From an uncultured Collinsella sp. (GTDB lineage: Bacteria > Actinomycetota > Coriobacteriia > Coriobacteriales > Coriobacteriaceae), in contig CABUIY010000002.1 in the NCBI GenBank assembly GCA_902491765.1, positions 62,001 to 126,000 on the forward strand: a stretch of 64,000 nucleotides of DNA, written 5' to 3'. A program made the translations under genes and the position numbers. The notes beneath the pieces were generated by a model. That model was given only the letters and a program-made list of their open reading frames with translations, was not told where the DNA came from and ran no database searches. This document shows, piece by piece, positions 50,161 to 58,117 of the stretch. Within the stretch, counting starts at the first letter, position 1. Each line of letters opens with the position of its first letter.

Positions 50161-51165
50161 ATGAAAATCAATCACGCGATTCTGCATATCCTGGACTTTG
50201 ACTCTGCCGTCAACGTCATGAGCCAGCGCGAGCTCGATATCGAAAGCCGTACCGTGCGCAACTTCGTGACCACGCATCTGCGCCGTGCACGCACCTCGGC
50301 CGACAATAAACGTGCCACGTTTGCCGAGAACTCTGCGTTTGGCGGCGAGCTCAAGGGCTATTTCTTTGGCGAGCGCGAGTTCGTTGACCTGTCGCAGCAG
50401 ATTGCGGAGTTTATTTCCTCCGAGCTCACCAAAGCCGAGAAAGCCGAATCCACCGACGTGCTCGTGGCCGATTTTGACGACGACGAGGATGCCCGCTGGT
50501 TTGCCGTGATGCTGCTGGGCTCCAAGCAGGCATTCATGCACGAGGTGGGTCGCGAAGAGGGCGAGGTTCGTAACGACATCGCGCGCCACTATGCCATTCT
50601 GCCGAACCCTTCGCAAAAGGTTCCGAGCTATGCCATCGTCCGCGCGAGTACCATGGAGATCGGCTACGTGGACAAGAAGCGCAAGATTGCCGGCGAGGAC
50701 CGTATGCTTATCCCCGATGGCCTGCTGCAGTGCGACACGGGCGTATCGGGCAAGGAGGTCATCGACACCGTGACGCGTGTGGTCGAGGAAGTCGCCGAGG
50801 AGCACGGTGCCAACACGGCTGTAGCGCTCGCTAAGGTTAAGGCTGCCGTTGCCGAGAAGGTTGAGGATGACGAGGAGCTGCCGCCTTGGGATATCGTCGA
50901 TGAGGTCTTTGAAGACGAACCGGTCATCAAGGAGAACGTGCGCGCGGCACTGACCGAGGAGAAGGTGCCTGAGCGTGTGCCCGTGGAGCGCAAGCAGGTC
51001 GAACGCGCAGCCGTGCGCAATCATAAGATCCGGACCGACACAGGTATCGAGATCAGCTTCCCGGCCGAGATGGGTTCGAACTCCGAATACATCGAGTTCG
51101 TCAACGAGCCCAACGGCCTCATCTCCATCGAGCTCAAGAATATCGGGTCAATTGAGAATCGATAA
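50161..51165 (+). CDS. Nucleoid-associated protein (NdpA/YejK, 37-kDa family)
   Basis: A 334-aa protein of the NA37 family. The start MKINHAILHILDFDS and MLLGSKQAFMHEVG, then YAILPNPSQKVPSYAIV, are typical; members bind the nucleoid. The start at 50161 is inferred from family alignment by eye (50152 is the alternative); the ribosome site, GAACGGA, is weak. An acidic segment (about 245-265) precedes a C-terminal domain that contacts GIEISFPAEMG. Confidence 0.82.
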   Translation: MKINHAILHILDFDSAVNVMSQRELDIESRTVRNFVTTHLRRARTSADNKRATFAENSAFGGELKGYFFGEREFVDLSQQIAEFISSELTKAEKAESTDVLVADFDDDEDARWFAVMLLGSKQAFMHEVGREEGEVRNDIARHYAILPNPSQKVPSYAIVRASTMEIGYVDKKRKIAGEDRMLIPDGLLQCDTGVSGKEVIDTVTRVVEEVAEEHGANTAVALAKVKAAVAEKVEDDEELPPWDIVDEVFEDEPVIKENVRAALTEEKVPERVPVERKQVERAAVRNHKIRTDTGIEISFPAEMGSNSEYIEFVNEPNGLISIELKNIGSIENR

Positions 51166-51190
51166 ACTGCGCTTGAACTGCAGGCAAAGC

Positions 51191-51225
51191 AAAGGCCGAA
51201 GCCCCAATGGAGCTTCGGCCTTTTT
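51191..51225 (+). terminator. Terminator after the nucleoid-protein gene
   Basis: AAAGGCCGAAGC (51191-51202) pairs with GCTTCGGCCTTT (51212-51223), followed by TTTTT. Confidence 0.88.
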
Positions 51226-51268
51226 GTTTAGGGATGAAGTACCCCGCAGGTTGAGCATAAGTCAGCGA

Positions 51269-51366
51269 AAACGCCCCTAGGCGAGCAAGGTGACGTGAAA
51301 GAGGAGGGCATTGACCTTCTGGTCATGCCCGACGATTGAACGTCAGATTGCCGCCTAGGGGCGTTT
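51269..51366. ncRNA. 98-base structured element of unknown type
   Basis: A perfect 15-bp outer stem (51269-51283 with 51352-51366) continues as GCAA/TTGC, a GG/GA mismatch pair, TGACGT/ACGTCA, an asymmetric-looking purine-rich loop (GAAAGAGGA opposite GACGATTGA) and a 10-bp GGGCAT-GACC/GGTCATGCCC hairpin with loop TTCT. It stands apart from the terminators on either side and contains no ORF. The strand is not decidable. Confidence 0.6.
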
Positions 51367-51379
51367 GCAGCGTCGAGCC

Positions 51380-51407
51380 GTTACGCGGTTTGTCAAGACC
51401 GCGTAAC
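51380..51407 (-). terminator. Hairpin at the end of the dap operon
   Basis: GTTACGCGGT (51380-51389) pairs perfectly with ACCGCGTAAC (51398-51407), just after the dapH stop on the minus strand. There is no T-run. Confidence 0.5.
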
Positions 51408-51409
51408 TA

Positions 51410-52129
51410 TTAAAGCTGGCGCAGACCTTCCTCGAGACCGGTCTTGCTGTCGGTCTGGGCGTCGCGCATCTTGATGACGCGGGCGGGGACACCGGCCACG
51501 ACGGCGCCGGCGGGGACATCCTCGACGCATACGGCACCGGCAGCCACGACGGCGCCCTTGCCCACGCGCACGCCCTCCAGGACCACGGCGTTGGCGCCAA
51601 TCATGACATCATCCTCGATGATGACGGGCGTGGCACTCGCGGGCTCAACGACGCCTGCCAGTACGGTGCCGGCGCCGATGTGGCAGTTCTTGCCCACGGT
51701 GGCGCGGCCGCCCAGCACGGCGCCCATATCAATCATAGAGCCTTCGCCAATGACGGAGCCGATGTTGATGATGGCGCCCATCATGATGACGGCGCGGTCG
51801 CCGATCTCGACGCGGTCGCGGATGATCGCGCCCGGCTCAATGCGGGCGTTGATGCCCTTAAGGTCGAGCATGGGGACGGCGGAGTTGCGGCAGTCATTCT
51901 CGACGTCGTAGTAGTCGATGGAGTCGGCATTGGCATCGAGGATGGCCCTGAGCTCATCCCAGTCGCCAAAGACGGTCTTGCCACGACGGCCGCCGTAGAC
52001 GTGCGCATCGCCCCAGGCAACCTTCATGCCGGGCTTCTCGCGCACGTACAGCTTGACGGGCGTCTTTTTGGGCGCAGTGGCGATGTAGTTGATAATCTCC
52101 TGTGCATCCATCTCGGCTGCGTTGCTCAT
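51410..52129 (-). CDS. dapH: Tetrahydrodipicolinate N-acetyltransferase
   Basis: A 239-aa left-handed beta-helix acyltransferase of the acetylase branch of DAP/lysine synthesis. The N-terminal domain is followed by hexapeptide repeats (IEPGAIIRDRVEIGDRAVIM onward) and the loop with HIGAGTVLAGV. Length and repeat wording fit DapH (YkuQ) rather than succinyl-specific DapD. GGAGAG precedes the ATG. It is the last gene of the lysA-dapA, dapB, dapH operon. Confidence 0.88.
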   Translation of the reverse strand: MSNAAEMDAQEIINYIATAPKKTPVKLYVREKPGMKVAWGDAHVYGGRRGKTVFGDWDELRAILDANADSIDYYDVENDCRNSAVPMLDLKGINARIEPGAIIRDRVEIGDRAVIMMGAIINIGSVIGEGSMIDMGAVLGGRATVGKNCHIGAGTVLAGVVEPASATPVIIEDDVMIGANAVVLEGVRVGKGAVVAAGAVCVEDVPAGAVVAGVPARVIKMRDAQTDSKTGLEEGLRQL

Positions 52130-52168
52130 TTGCTATCTCTCCTTTGGGTGGATTCGGTTGATACCTGG

Positions 52169-52909
52169 TTAGGCAAACATGACCTGGTCGAACGTATAGA
52201 AGTCGGGTTCGCGGGTGACGAGCTTCTGCGCAGCTGCCAAGGCGCCGTTGACAAAGATCTGACGGCTCGTGGCGCGGTGGGTGAGCGTGATCTCCTCGTC
52301 CTGGCCAAAGAAACTCACCTCGTGCACGCCGGCGACAGTGCCACCGCGCAGCGAGTGCATGCCGATTTCCTTGGGGTCACGCGCGCCGCACATGCCCTCG
52401 CGGCCATAGACGGGGTGGTAGCCTGCCTCGGGTTCAGCTTCGACGACGGCGTCGAGCAGTAGCTTGGCAGTGCCGCTCGGGGCGTCAACCTTTTGGTTGT
52501 GGTGCGTCTCGACGATCTCGCAGTCAAAGCCGGGCAGCTCGCGTGTGGCCTGTGCTACCAGATGACGCAGGGCTGCGATACCGATGGAGTAATTGCCGGA
52601 GTGCATGACGCGGGTGCTCTGACCCAGCTCGCGCAGGCGATCCATCTGATCGGGTGTGTAGCCCGTGGTGCCCGAGACCAACGCGGCGCCCGTGCGTTCG
52701 ACATAGGCGACGACGGCATCGAAGGTCACGACGTTCGAGAAGTCGATGATGACGTCGGCCGCCGGGGCGCTCTCGAGCTCGGTCAGATCAAAGCCAATCT
52801 GCGCGACAATATCAAAAACGGGCTGACCGGCGGCGTCGACAACAGCCTCGGCGGTGGTACGGATGAGCGAGCCCATGCGGCCCGTTCCCATAATGACGGT
52901 CTTAATCAA
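52169..52909 (-). CDS. dapB: 4-hydroxy-tetrahydrodipicolinate reductase
   Basis: A 246-aa NAD(P)H enzyme of lysine synthesis. The nucleotide loop is VIMGTGRMGSLI, DVIIDFSN and SGTTGYTPDQ are typical, and the catalytic region reads ETHHNQKVDAPSGTA. It starts at TTG, 8 bases inside the end of the dapA part (the same bases encode LLD-stop), behind GGGAG, so its translation is coupled. Confidence 0.9.
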   Translation of the reverse strand: MIKTVIMGTGRMGSLIRTTAEAVVDAAGQPVFDIVAQIGFDLTELESAPAADVIIDFSNVVTFDAVVAYVERTGAALVSGTTGYTPDQMDRLRELGQSTRVMHSGNYSIGIAALRHLVAQATRELPGFDCEIVETHHNQKVDAPSGTAKLLLDAVVEAEPEAGYHPVYGREGMCGARDPKEIGMHSLRGGTVAGVHEVSFFGQDEEITLTHRATSRQIFVNGALAAAQKLVTREPDFYTFDQVMFA

Positions 52910-53792
52910 GCAGACCAGCTCCCTTCAGAGCATCGGTAAGTGCAGCGCGCGTGTCGTCTGCCATGGGGCACAGAGGCATGCGGTAGTTTGCCTCGATCAT
53001 ACCCATTTGAGCGAGCGCCTCTTTGACGGGGATGGGGTTGACCTCACTAAAGAGGGCATTGATGAGCGGCTGGCCGGCAATTTGGATATCGCGGGCACGC
53101 GCCACGTCACCGTCCAGATAGGCGCGGCACATGTCATGCACGAGCTGCGGCTGAACGTCGGCCCACACGCTGATGGTGCCCGAGGCGCCCAGGCTCATGA
53201 GCGGCACGGTGAGCGCATCCTCGCCCGAGTACATACGGAAGTCGTCGGACAGCAGGTGGGCAATCTTGGCCGCGTAGGCAACGCTGCCCGAGGCTTCCTT
53301 AATACCCATGATGTTGGGGTGCGCGGCCAAGCGCTCTACGTTACGCTCGCTGATGCCGCAGCCGCAGCGGCCGGGGATGTTGTACAGGATGCAGGGGATG
53401 TCCACGGCGTCGGCGACGGTCTTAAAGTGCTGGTAGATACCCTCTTCGTTAGACTTGTTGTAGTAAGGGGTAATGAGCAGCAGGCCGTCGGCTCCCAGGC
53501 CCTGGTAAGTGAGTGACTTGGTGAGCATGGTTTGCGTGGAGTTGGAGCCCGAGCCGGCGATGACGGGGACGCGTCCTGCAACATGCTTGACCACGGCGGC
53601 GACAACGGAGTTGTCCTCGTCATCGGTCATCGTGGCGCTCTCGCCGGTGGTGCCCAGGGTGAGGATGGCGTCGGTGCCGTTTTGCAGGTGGAAATCGATA
53701 AGGCGCTCGAGTGCATCAAAGTCGACGCTGCCGTCCTTTTTAAACGGCGTAACAAGGGCGACGATTGAGCCCTCGAGGTTGCGGATATCCAT
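52902..53792 (-). CDS. dapA: Dihydrodipicolinate synthase from the internal start
   Basis: From ATG 53792 the frame gives a normal-length 296-aa DapA starting MDIRNLEGSIVALVTPF. GAAGGAGAAGAAC precedes it, a good ribosome site within the fusion's linker. DapA condenses pyruvate with aspartate semialdehyde. I list it separately because the fusion and the stand-alone enzyme may both exist; the sequence cannot tell. Confidence 0.7.
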   Translation of the reverse strand: MDIRNLEGSIVALVTPFKKDGSVDFDALERLIDFHLQNGTDAILTLGTTGESATMTDDEDNSVVAAVVKHVAGRVPVIAGSGSNSTQTMLTKSLTYQGLGADGLLLITPYYNKSNEEGIYQHFKTVADAVDIPCILYNIPGRCGCGISERNVERLAAHPNIMGIKEASGSVAYAAKIAHLLSDDFRMYSGEDALTVPLMSLGASGTISVWADVQPQLVHDMCRAYLDGDVARARDIQIAGQPLINALFSEVNPIPVKEALAQMGMIEANYRMPLCPMADDTRAALTDALKGAGLLD

Positions 53793-55211
53793 GTTCTTCT
53801 CCTTCGCTTCCGCGATCTGGATGCGTTTGTTCCATTGGGCGGCGACAGCCAGGCGCTCGTCTTGGGCCCGACGGCGGGCACTTTCGGCGCGCGACTTTGC
53901 CAGCAGCTCACGGCCGCACGGCAGCACGTCGAGCGTGGCAAAATAATCGCCCGGGCGCTCGGCGCGACGAATGAGCTCGGCCGAGCCATCGGGGCGCAGC
54001 AGGACCTCGGCGGAGCGCAGCCGTCCGTTGTAGTTGTAGCCCATGGAGTAGCCATGCGCGCCGGTGTCGTGGATTACAAGCAGGTCGCCCATGTCGATCT
54101 GCGGCAGCTCGCGGTCGATGGCGAACTTATCGTTGTTCTCGCACAAGTTACCCGTGATGTCGTAGGTGTCCGTAACGGGCGCTGTGATCTTGTCGGCGCC
54201 ACCCGGCTGGCCCATCACCGTAATGTGGTGGTAGGCACCATACATAGCGGGACGAATGAGGTCGACGGCGCTTGCGTCCACGCCGATATAGTCCTTGTAA
54301 ATCTGCTTCTCGTGGATGGCCTTGGTGATCAGGCAGCCGTAGGGGCCCATCATAAAGCGGCCCATCTCGGTGCAGATGGCCACATCGCCCATGCCGGCGG
54401 GGACCAGAATCTCGTCGTAGGCTGCGTGTACGCCCTCGCCGATGGCGTGGATGTCGTTAGCCTGCTGCTCGGGCAGGTAGGGGATACCCACACCGCCGGA
54501 CAGATTGATAAAGGCGACATGTGCGCCGGTCTCGCGCTCCAGGCGCACGGCAAGTTCAAAGAGGATGCGTGCGAGCTTGGGATAGTAGTCATTAGTGACG
54601 GTGTTACTGGCAAGGAAGGCGTGGATGCCAAAATTCTCGGCGCCCTTGGCCTTGAGCATGCGGAAAGCCTCAAAGAGCTGCTCGGTGGTCATGCCGTACT
54701 TGGAGTCGCCGGGGTTGTCCATAATGCCGTTAGAGAGCTGGAACAGGCCGCCCGGGTTAAAACGGCAGCTGACCGTCTTGGGGATGGGGCCCGCGACGCG
54801 CTCAAAGAACTCGATATGGCTGATGTCGTCAAAGTTGACGATGGCGCCCAGCTTGTCGGCGAGCTCAAAATCTGCCGCCGGCGTGTCGTTGGACGAGAAC
54901 ATGATGTCGTGGCCGGTGATACCCAGTGAGCGGGCAATCATGAGCTCGGTATAACTCGAGCAATCGCAGCCGCAGCCGTATTCGTTGAGAATGGAGATGA
55001 GCGCCGGGTTGGGATTAGCCTTGACGGCAAAGTATTCCTTAAAGCCCGGGTTCCACGCAAAGGAGTCGCGCACCTCTTGCATGTTGCGGCGGATGCCCGC
55101 CTCGTCGTATAGATGAAACGGCGTGGGGAACTGCTCGACGATATGCTCGAGCGTCTCCTTGTCCACAAACGGCTGCTTGGCCGCATACGCTTCGTTGGGG
55201 GTCAATGCCAT
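52902..55211 (-). CDS. Diaminopimelate decarboxylase fused in frame to dihydrodipicolinate synthase
   Basis: A single 769-aa frame. Residues 1-445 are LysA: PLP lysine in FAVKANPNPAL, the SGGVGIPYLPEQ phosphate loop and HDTGAHGYSMGYNYNG near the end. Residues about 474-769 are DapA: LGTTGESATM, LLITPYYNK, YNIPGR and the Schiff-base lysine in MGIKEASG. The basic linker (RRRAQDERLAVAAQWNKRIQ) has no stop codon. An internal ATG at 53792 has its own ribosome site, so DapA may also be made separately. This couples the first and last steps of the pathway. It is the first coding unit behind the lysine riboswitch. Confidence 0.85.
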   Translation of the reverse strand: MALTPNEAYAAKQPFVDKETLEHIVEQFPTPFHLYDEAGIRRNMQEVRDSFAWNPGFKEYFAVKANPNPALISILNEYGCGCDCSSYTELMIARSLGITGHDIMFSSNDTPAADFELADKLGAIVNFDDISHIEFFERVAGPIPKTVSCRFNPGGLFQLSNGIMDNPGDSKYGMTTEQLFEAFRMLKAKGAENFGIHAFLASNTVTNDYYPKLARILFELAVRLERETGAHVAFINLSGGVGIPYLPEQQANDIHAIGEGVHAAYDEILVPAGMGDVAICTEMGRFMMGPYGCLITKAIHEKQIYKDYIGVDASAVDLIRPAMYGAYHHITVMGQPGGADKITAPVTDTYDITGNLCENNDKFAIDRELPQIDMGDLLVIHDTGAHGYSMGYNYNGRLRSAEVLLRPDGSAELIRRAERPGDYFATLDVLPCGRELLAKSRAESARRRAQDERLAVAAQWNKRIQIAEAKEKNMDIRNLEGSIVALVTPFKKDGSVDFDALERLIDFHLQNGTDAILTLGTTGESATMTDDEDNSVVAAVVKHVAGRVPVIAGSGSNSTQTMLTKSLTYQGLGADGLLLITPYYNKSNEEGIYQHFKTVADAVDIPCILYNIPGRCGCGISERNVERLAAHPNIMGIKEASGSVAYAAKIAHLLSDDFRMYSGEDALTVPLMSLGASGTISVWADVQPQLVHDMCRAYLDGDVARARDIQIAGQPLINALFSEVNPIPVKEALAQMGMIEANYRMPLCPMADDTRAALTDALKGAGLLD

Positions 55212-55282
55212 GTCCCGTAAACCTCGCTATCCAGACGGCGCCATCTGCGCATCGAATCCGCATAGCGTGGACCCCATGTCCG

Positions 55283-55439
55283 GATAGCGCTCCCGCATTG
55301 CTGCAGACAGTCCTGCGGGTGTTTCCCGCAGGCCCACCAGGTTGTTCGTGCCCGAAAAACCCAGTTCGGCGGGTTTCGCCTCCCCACGGGGTCAAAGCCT
55401 GCCGGCTCGCCCGCGGTTCTTCGTGCCCGCGCCTCTATC
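55283..55439 (-). ncRNA. Lysine riboswitch (L box)
   Basis: Read on the minus strand it begins GATAGAGGCGC and ends GAGCGCTATC (the P1 stem), with GAGGCGAAACCCGCCGAA, TGGGCCTGCGGG and AGGACTGTC in the L-box order. It lies about 70 bases upstream of lysA-dapA. CGCTATCC at its 3' end (55282-55289) is also complementary to GGATAGCG (55225-55232) next to the lysA ribosome site, suggesting control of translation. Confidence 0.88.
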
Positions 55440-55591
55440 AAGTGGTAACGACCCTACCACGTTGCACTTTACCAAACAAGAGTATTCGTATATAACGTTT
55501 AAAAAATGCAGGGATATGCTGGAAATAAGGGTGCGGCAATCTTGCGGCACAATAAGATGGCAACTGGCGCGCACCTATGAAAGGAACCTTT

Positions 55592-56779
55592 ATGATCGAG
55601 CTCCAAGAACTCCGTCGCTATCGGCGCGACTTGCACAGGATCCCGGAGCTCGACTTCGATCTTCCGCAGACTATCGCCTATATTGAGGGCGTGTTGGCGC
55701 CGCTCGCCTGCGAGGTGACCCATCCGTGTCCCAGCTGCGTCTGCGCTTTCTTCGATGCCGGCACGGGCGCCGCGCATGCTACGGCGATTCGCGCCGACAT
55801 GGACGCCCTGCCCATCGCGGAGGCAACAGGCGCGGCCTTTGCCTCGAGGCATCCCGGCAAAATGCACGCGTGCGGTCACGATGGACACATGGCCATGGCA
55901 CTTGCGGCGGCAACCTTTGTTGACCGAACGATTCGTGAACAGCTGGGCGCCATCAAGCGCAACGTGCTCTTCTTGTTTCAGCCGGCCGAGGAAACGACCG
56001 GTGGCGCCAAGACGGTGTGCGAGAGCGGCGTATTCGAGCGTTATGGGGTTGACCGCATCTTTGGCTTCCATGTGTGGCCCGATTTGCCTGCCGGTACGCT
56101 GGCGAGTTGTTCCGGTCCGCTGCTGGCGCGTTCGAGCGAGACGCACATCCATATCCATGGCACGAGCATCCATATCGCCAAGACCTACGGCGTTCCAGTC
56201 GAGGAATCGCACGATGCGGCATTGGCAGCTGCCAAGTTCTTGGTTTCCGAGCGCGAGCTCATGGGCGAGTTGGGTGCAGACGAGCCCTGCATTGGTAAGT
56301 TCGGCCTGCTGCAGGCCGGCACCGTCTGCAATGCAGTGGCGGGGGAGGCCCATGTGGCTGGCAGCCTGCGCGTGTTTACGGACGGTATGTTCGACCGTGC
56401 GCGCGAGGGCGTGCGCCGCGTGTTGGACGAGGCCTGCGCCGCAACAGGCTGTACGTACGATCTCGACTTTGCCGAGGGCTATCCGCCAGTCGATAACGAC
56501 CCCGAGTTATTTGCCTGCATTGCACCGGCTTTGCCCGAACTACAGCTCGTAGATGAGCCTTTGTTGATTGCCGAGGACTTCGCCTTCTATCAGCGCCATC
56601 TGCCGGGCGTGTTCTTCTTGCTGGGCACGGGCGTGCCGGAGGGTCAAGAAAACCCGCACGATTCGGATGGCTGTCCCGCCTATGCCACGAGTGCTCTGCA
56701 TACCGATACCATGCTCTTTGACGAGGAAATTCTGCTCAAAGGCCTCGATGTCTACAAACGATTGCTTTTGCTTGCTTAA
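55592..56779 (+). CDS. M20-family amidohydrolase, probable N-acetyldiaminopimelate deacetylase
   Basis: A 395-aa metallopeptidase-like amidohydrolase. Metal-site motifs HACGHDGHMAMAL (about 91-103) and FQPAEETTGGAK (catalytic E) are intact, and FHVWPDLPAGTLA and EDFAFYQ follow. M20 enzymes of this type include hippurate hydrolases, IAA-amino acid hydrolases and the acetyl-DAP deacetylase. It is divergent from the dap operon, which contains DapH, so deacetylation of N-acetyl-LL-DAP is the natural guess. The ATG at 55592 follows GAAAGGAAC. Confidence 0.82.
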   Translation: MIELQELRRYRRDLHRIPELDFDLPQTIAYIEGVLAPLACEVTHPCPSCVCAFFDAGTGAAHATAIRADMDALPIAEATGAAFASRHPGKMHACGHDGHMAMALAAATFVDRTIREQLGAIKRNVLFLFQPAEETTGGAKTVCESGVFERYGVDRIFGFHVWPDLPAGTLASCSGPLLARSSETHIHIHGTSIHIAKTYGVPVEESHDAALAAAKFLVSERELMGELGADEPCIGKFGLLQAGTVCNAVAGEAHVAGSLRVFTDGMFDRAREGVRRVLDEACAATGCTYDLDFAEGYPPVDNDPELFACIAPALPELQLVDEPLLIAEDFAFYQRHLPGVFFLLGTGVPEGQENPHDSDGCPAYATSALHTDTMLFDEEILLKGLDVYKRLLLLA

Positions 56780-56787
56780 GTGGCGAA

Positions 56788-56829
56788 GAATACCTGTTCT
56801 AGAAAATACGAACAGATGTACGGTATAAT
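56788..56829 (+). promoter_or_regulatory. Promoter with two LexA-like boxes
   Basis: AGAATACCTGTTCT (56788-56801) resembles the box of the polymerase gene, and CGAACAGATGTACG (56809-56822) is one mismatch from CGAACRNRYGTTYG. A perfect -10 TATAAT (56824-56829) follows directly. The transcript would enter the HigA-like gene. Confidence 0.6.
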
Positions 56830-56942
56830 AGAGATGTAAGTCTATAGAAACGTTTGACGTTATTAACGTAAGGCGATACTATGATTGCATCGTAATGAGC
56901 GCTATCGGGTCTGTTTTGAGTGGAGACAGGGGATGGCTTGGA

Positions 56943-57284
56943 ATGTCGAAATCGTCGATTATCACAAGCGATGAGACCGCGCCCGATTTGCTGTCGCCGG
57001 TGACTCCTGGTGAACTTCTCAAAGAGGAATTTCTTGTTCCTATGGGCATTTCTCAATATCGCCTTGCTAAGGAGACCGGGATTCCGGCACAGCGTATTGG
57101 GCAGATTATTTTGGGAAGGCGTCGTGTTACGGCTGACACCGATCTTCGCCTTTGCCGCTACTTTGGCCTAACGGATGGCTATTGGCTTCGCGCTCAGATG
57201 GCGTTTGACCTCGAGGCAGAGAAGAGGCGCATCGAGCCGGAGCTGGATAAGATCGTTCCCGTTCAGCGGGCCGTTGCGTTGTAG
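56943..57284 (+). CDS. HigA-type addiction-module antitoxin without visible toxin
   Basis: A 113-aa XRE-fold protein: LSPVTPGELLKEEFLVPMGI, then SQYRLAKETGIPAQRIGQII (helix-turn-helix) and GLTDGYWLRAQMAFDLE. This is the HigA antitoxin family. HigB should lie just upstream but 56780-56942 has no RelE-like frame, so it is orphan, perhaps a plain repressor. ATG 56943 is chosen over 56895; neither has a strong ribosome site. The promoter upstream carries LexA-like boxes. Confidence 0.75.
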   Translation: MSKSSIITSDETAPDLLSPVTPGELLKEEFLVPMGISQYRLAKETGIPAQRIGQIILGRRRVTADTDLRLCRYFGLTDGYWLRAQMAFDLEAEKRRIEPELDKIVPVQRAVAL

Positions 57285-57313
57285 TGCTCAAAGATATTGA
57301 AGTTGGAGTGACG

Positions 57314-57637
57314 ATGGAACGACGCCGACAGACTGCCGTGTATAGTCCGGGTGGATGCGGGTGTGGCTTGCTGCTGATTCCGGTCATCGTCGTGAGCGTT
57401 GGCTTGATGTTTGTGCTTGCGGGGCTTGCCGCGGCGGCGCTCGTGCTGCTGATTGTGGCTATTGGCGTGACGATTTGGCTCTGCCGCAATCGCGAGCAAC
57501 GTCGTGCCGACGGCAAGACCGATGTGGGATGGATTGTCTTTTTGGTTACCGCCTACCTGTTGAGCATCGGCTACCTTGTGTTCTTTGTTTTGCTGCTCGT
57601 TAGCACCTTTACCGGGGAATCCGTCACGGTGGGCTAG
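57314..57637 (+). CDS. Small membrane protein with three helices
   Basis: A 107-aa protein with hydrophobic segments at about 18-38, 40-58 and 75-100, a short basic N-terminus (MERRRQ) and GGCGCG near it. No family is recognised. TTGGAG lies 5 bases before the ATG, 29 bases after the HigA-like stop, so the two may be co-transcribed. Confidence 0.55.
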   Translation: MERRRQTAVYSPGGCGCGLLLIPVIVVSVGLMFVLAGLAAAALVLLIVAIGVTIWLCRNREQRRADGKTDVGWIVFLVTAYLLSIGYLVFFVLLLVSTFTGESVTVG

Positions 57638-57675
57638 GCTTCGACGAGCCTTTTGAGGATGAGGCGAGGGGGCGG

Positions 57676-57795
57676 ATGGGACATGTTGTTCAAGACGGAG
57701 TGCGACGCGCGGGCGGCAAGAAGATCGCGATTCCCATCGGCAAGCAGGACGCGACCGTCTTCCGCAAGGTGATGAGCGCAAAAGACGCCATCTAA
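57676..57795 (+). CDS. Possible 39-aa ORF, perhaps a gene remnant
   Basis: ATG 57676 behind AGGGGGCGG encodes MGHVVQDGVRRAGGKKIAIP and 19 more residues to TAA. It is basic and matches nothing I know. The rest of 57638-58117 shows no gene; the ORF may be a truncated remnant at the left edge of the GIY-YIG insertion. Confidence 0.25.
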   Translation: MGHVVQDGVRRAGGKKIAIPIGKQDATVFRKVMSAKDAI

Positions 57796-58117
57796 GAGTT
57801 CGCGCCGGCGCTAGGGACGGCCGATCAGGAGCGGGCACTGCGTATTGCCCGAGTGCGGGCGAGACGGATGGTGGCGTGGATGATTCGCACTTATCTTCCT
57901 TACTTTCGGATTATTCACCAAAAATAGCTGTGCGGGCACAACACGAACAATCGCCAAACAAGGCATAAACACGGGCGCGGGGCTTATCGGCTTCGTGCTC
58001 TTCTTCGCTATAAGAAACGACAACAGCAGAGCGGTTAGCCGAGCGCTAATTTTCGTCTGGAAAGCGAGTGGTATGATTCGACCTACAGGCTTTTCAAACT
58101 GAAACGGCGGAATTAAC

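Noticed and set aside
53835..54929. 364-codon frame opposite lysA
   Set aside because: Antisense shadow with no ribosome site.
55212..55560. T-box leader ahead of lysA
   Set aside because: The L-box core motifs are present and no T-box AGGGUGGNACCRCG sequence is seen.
56780..56942. HigB toxin gene upstream of higA
   Set aside because: No frame of adequate length on the plus strand; only promoter signals are visible.
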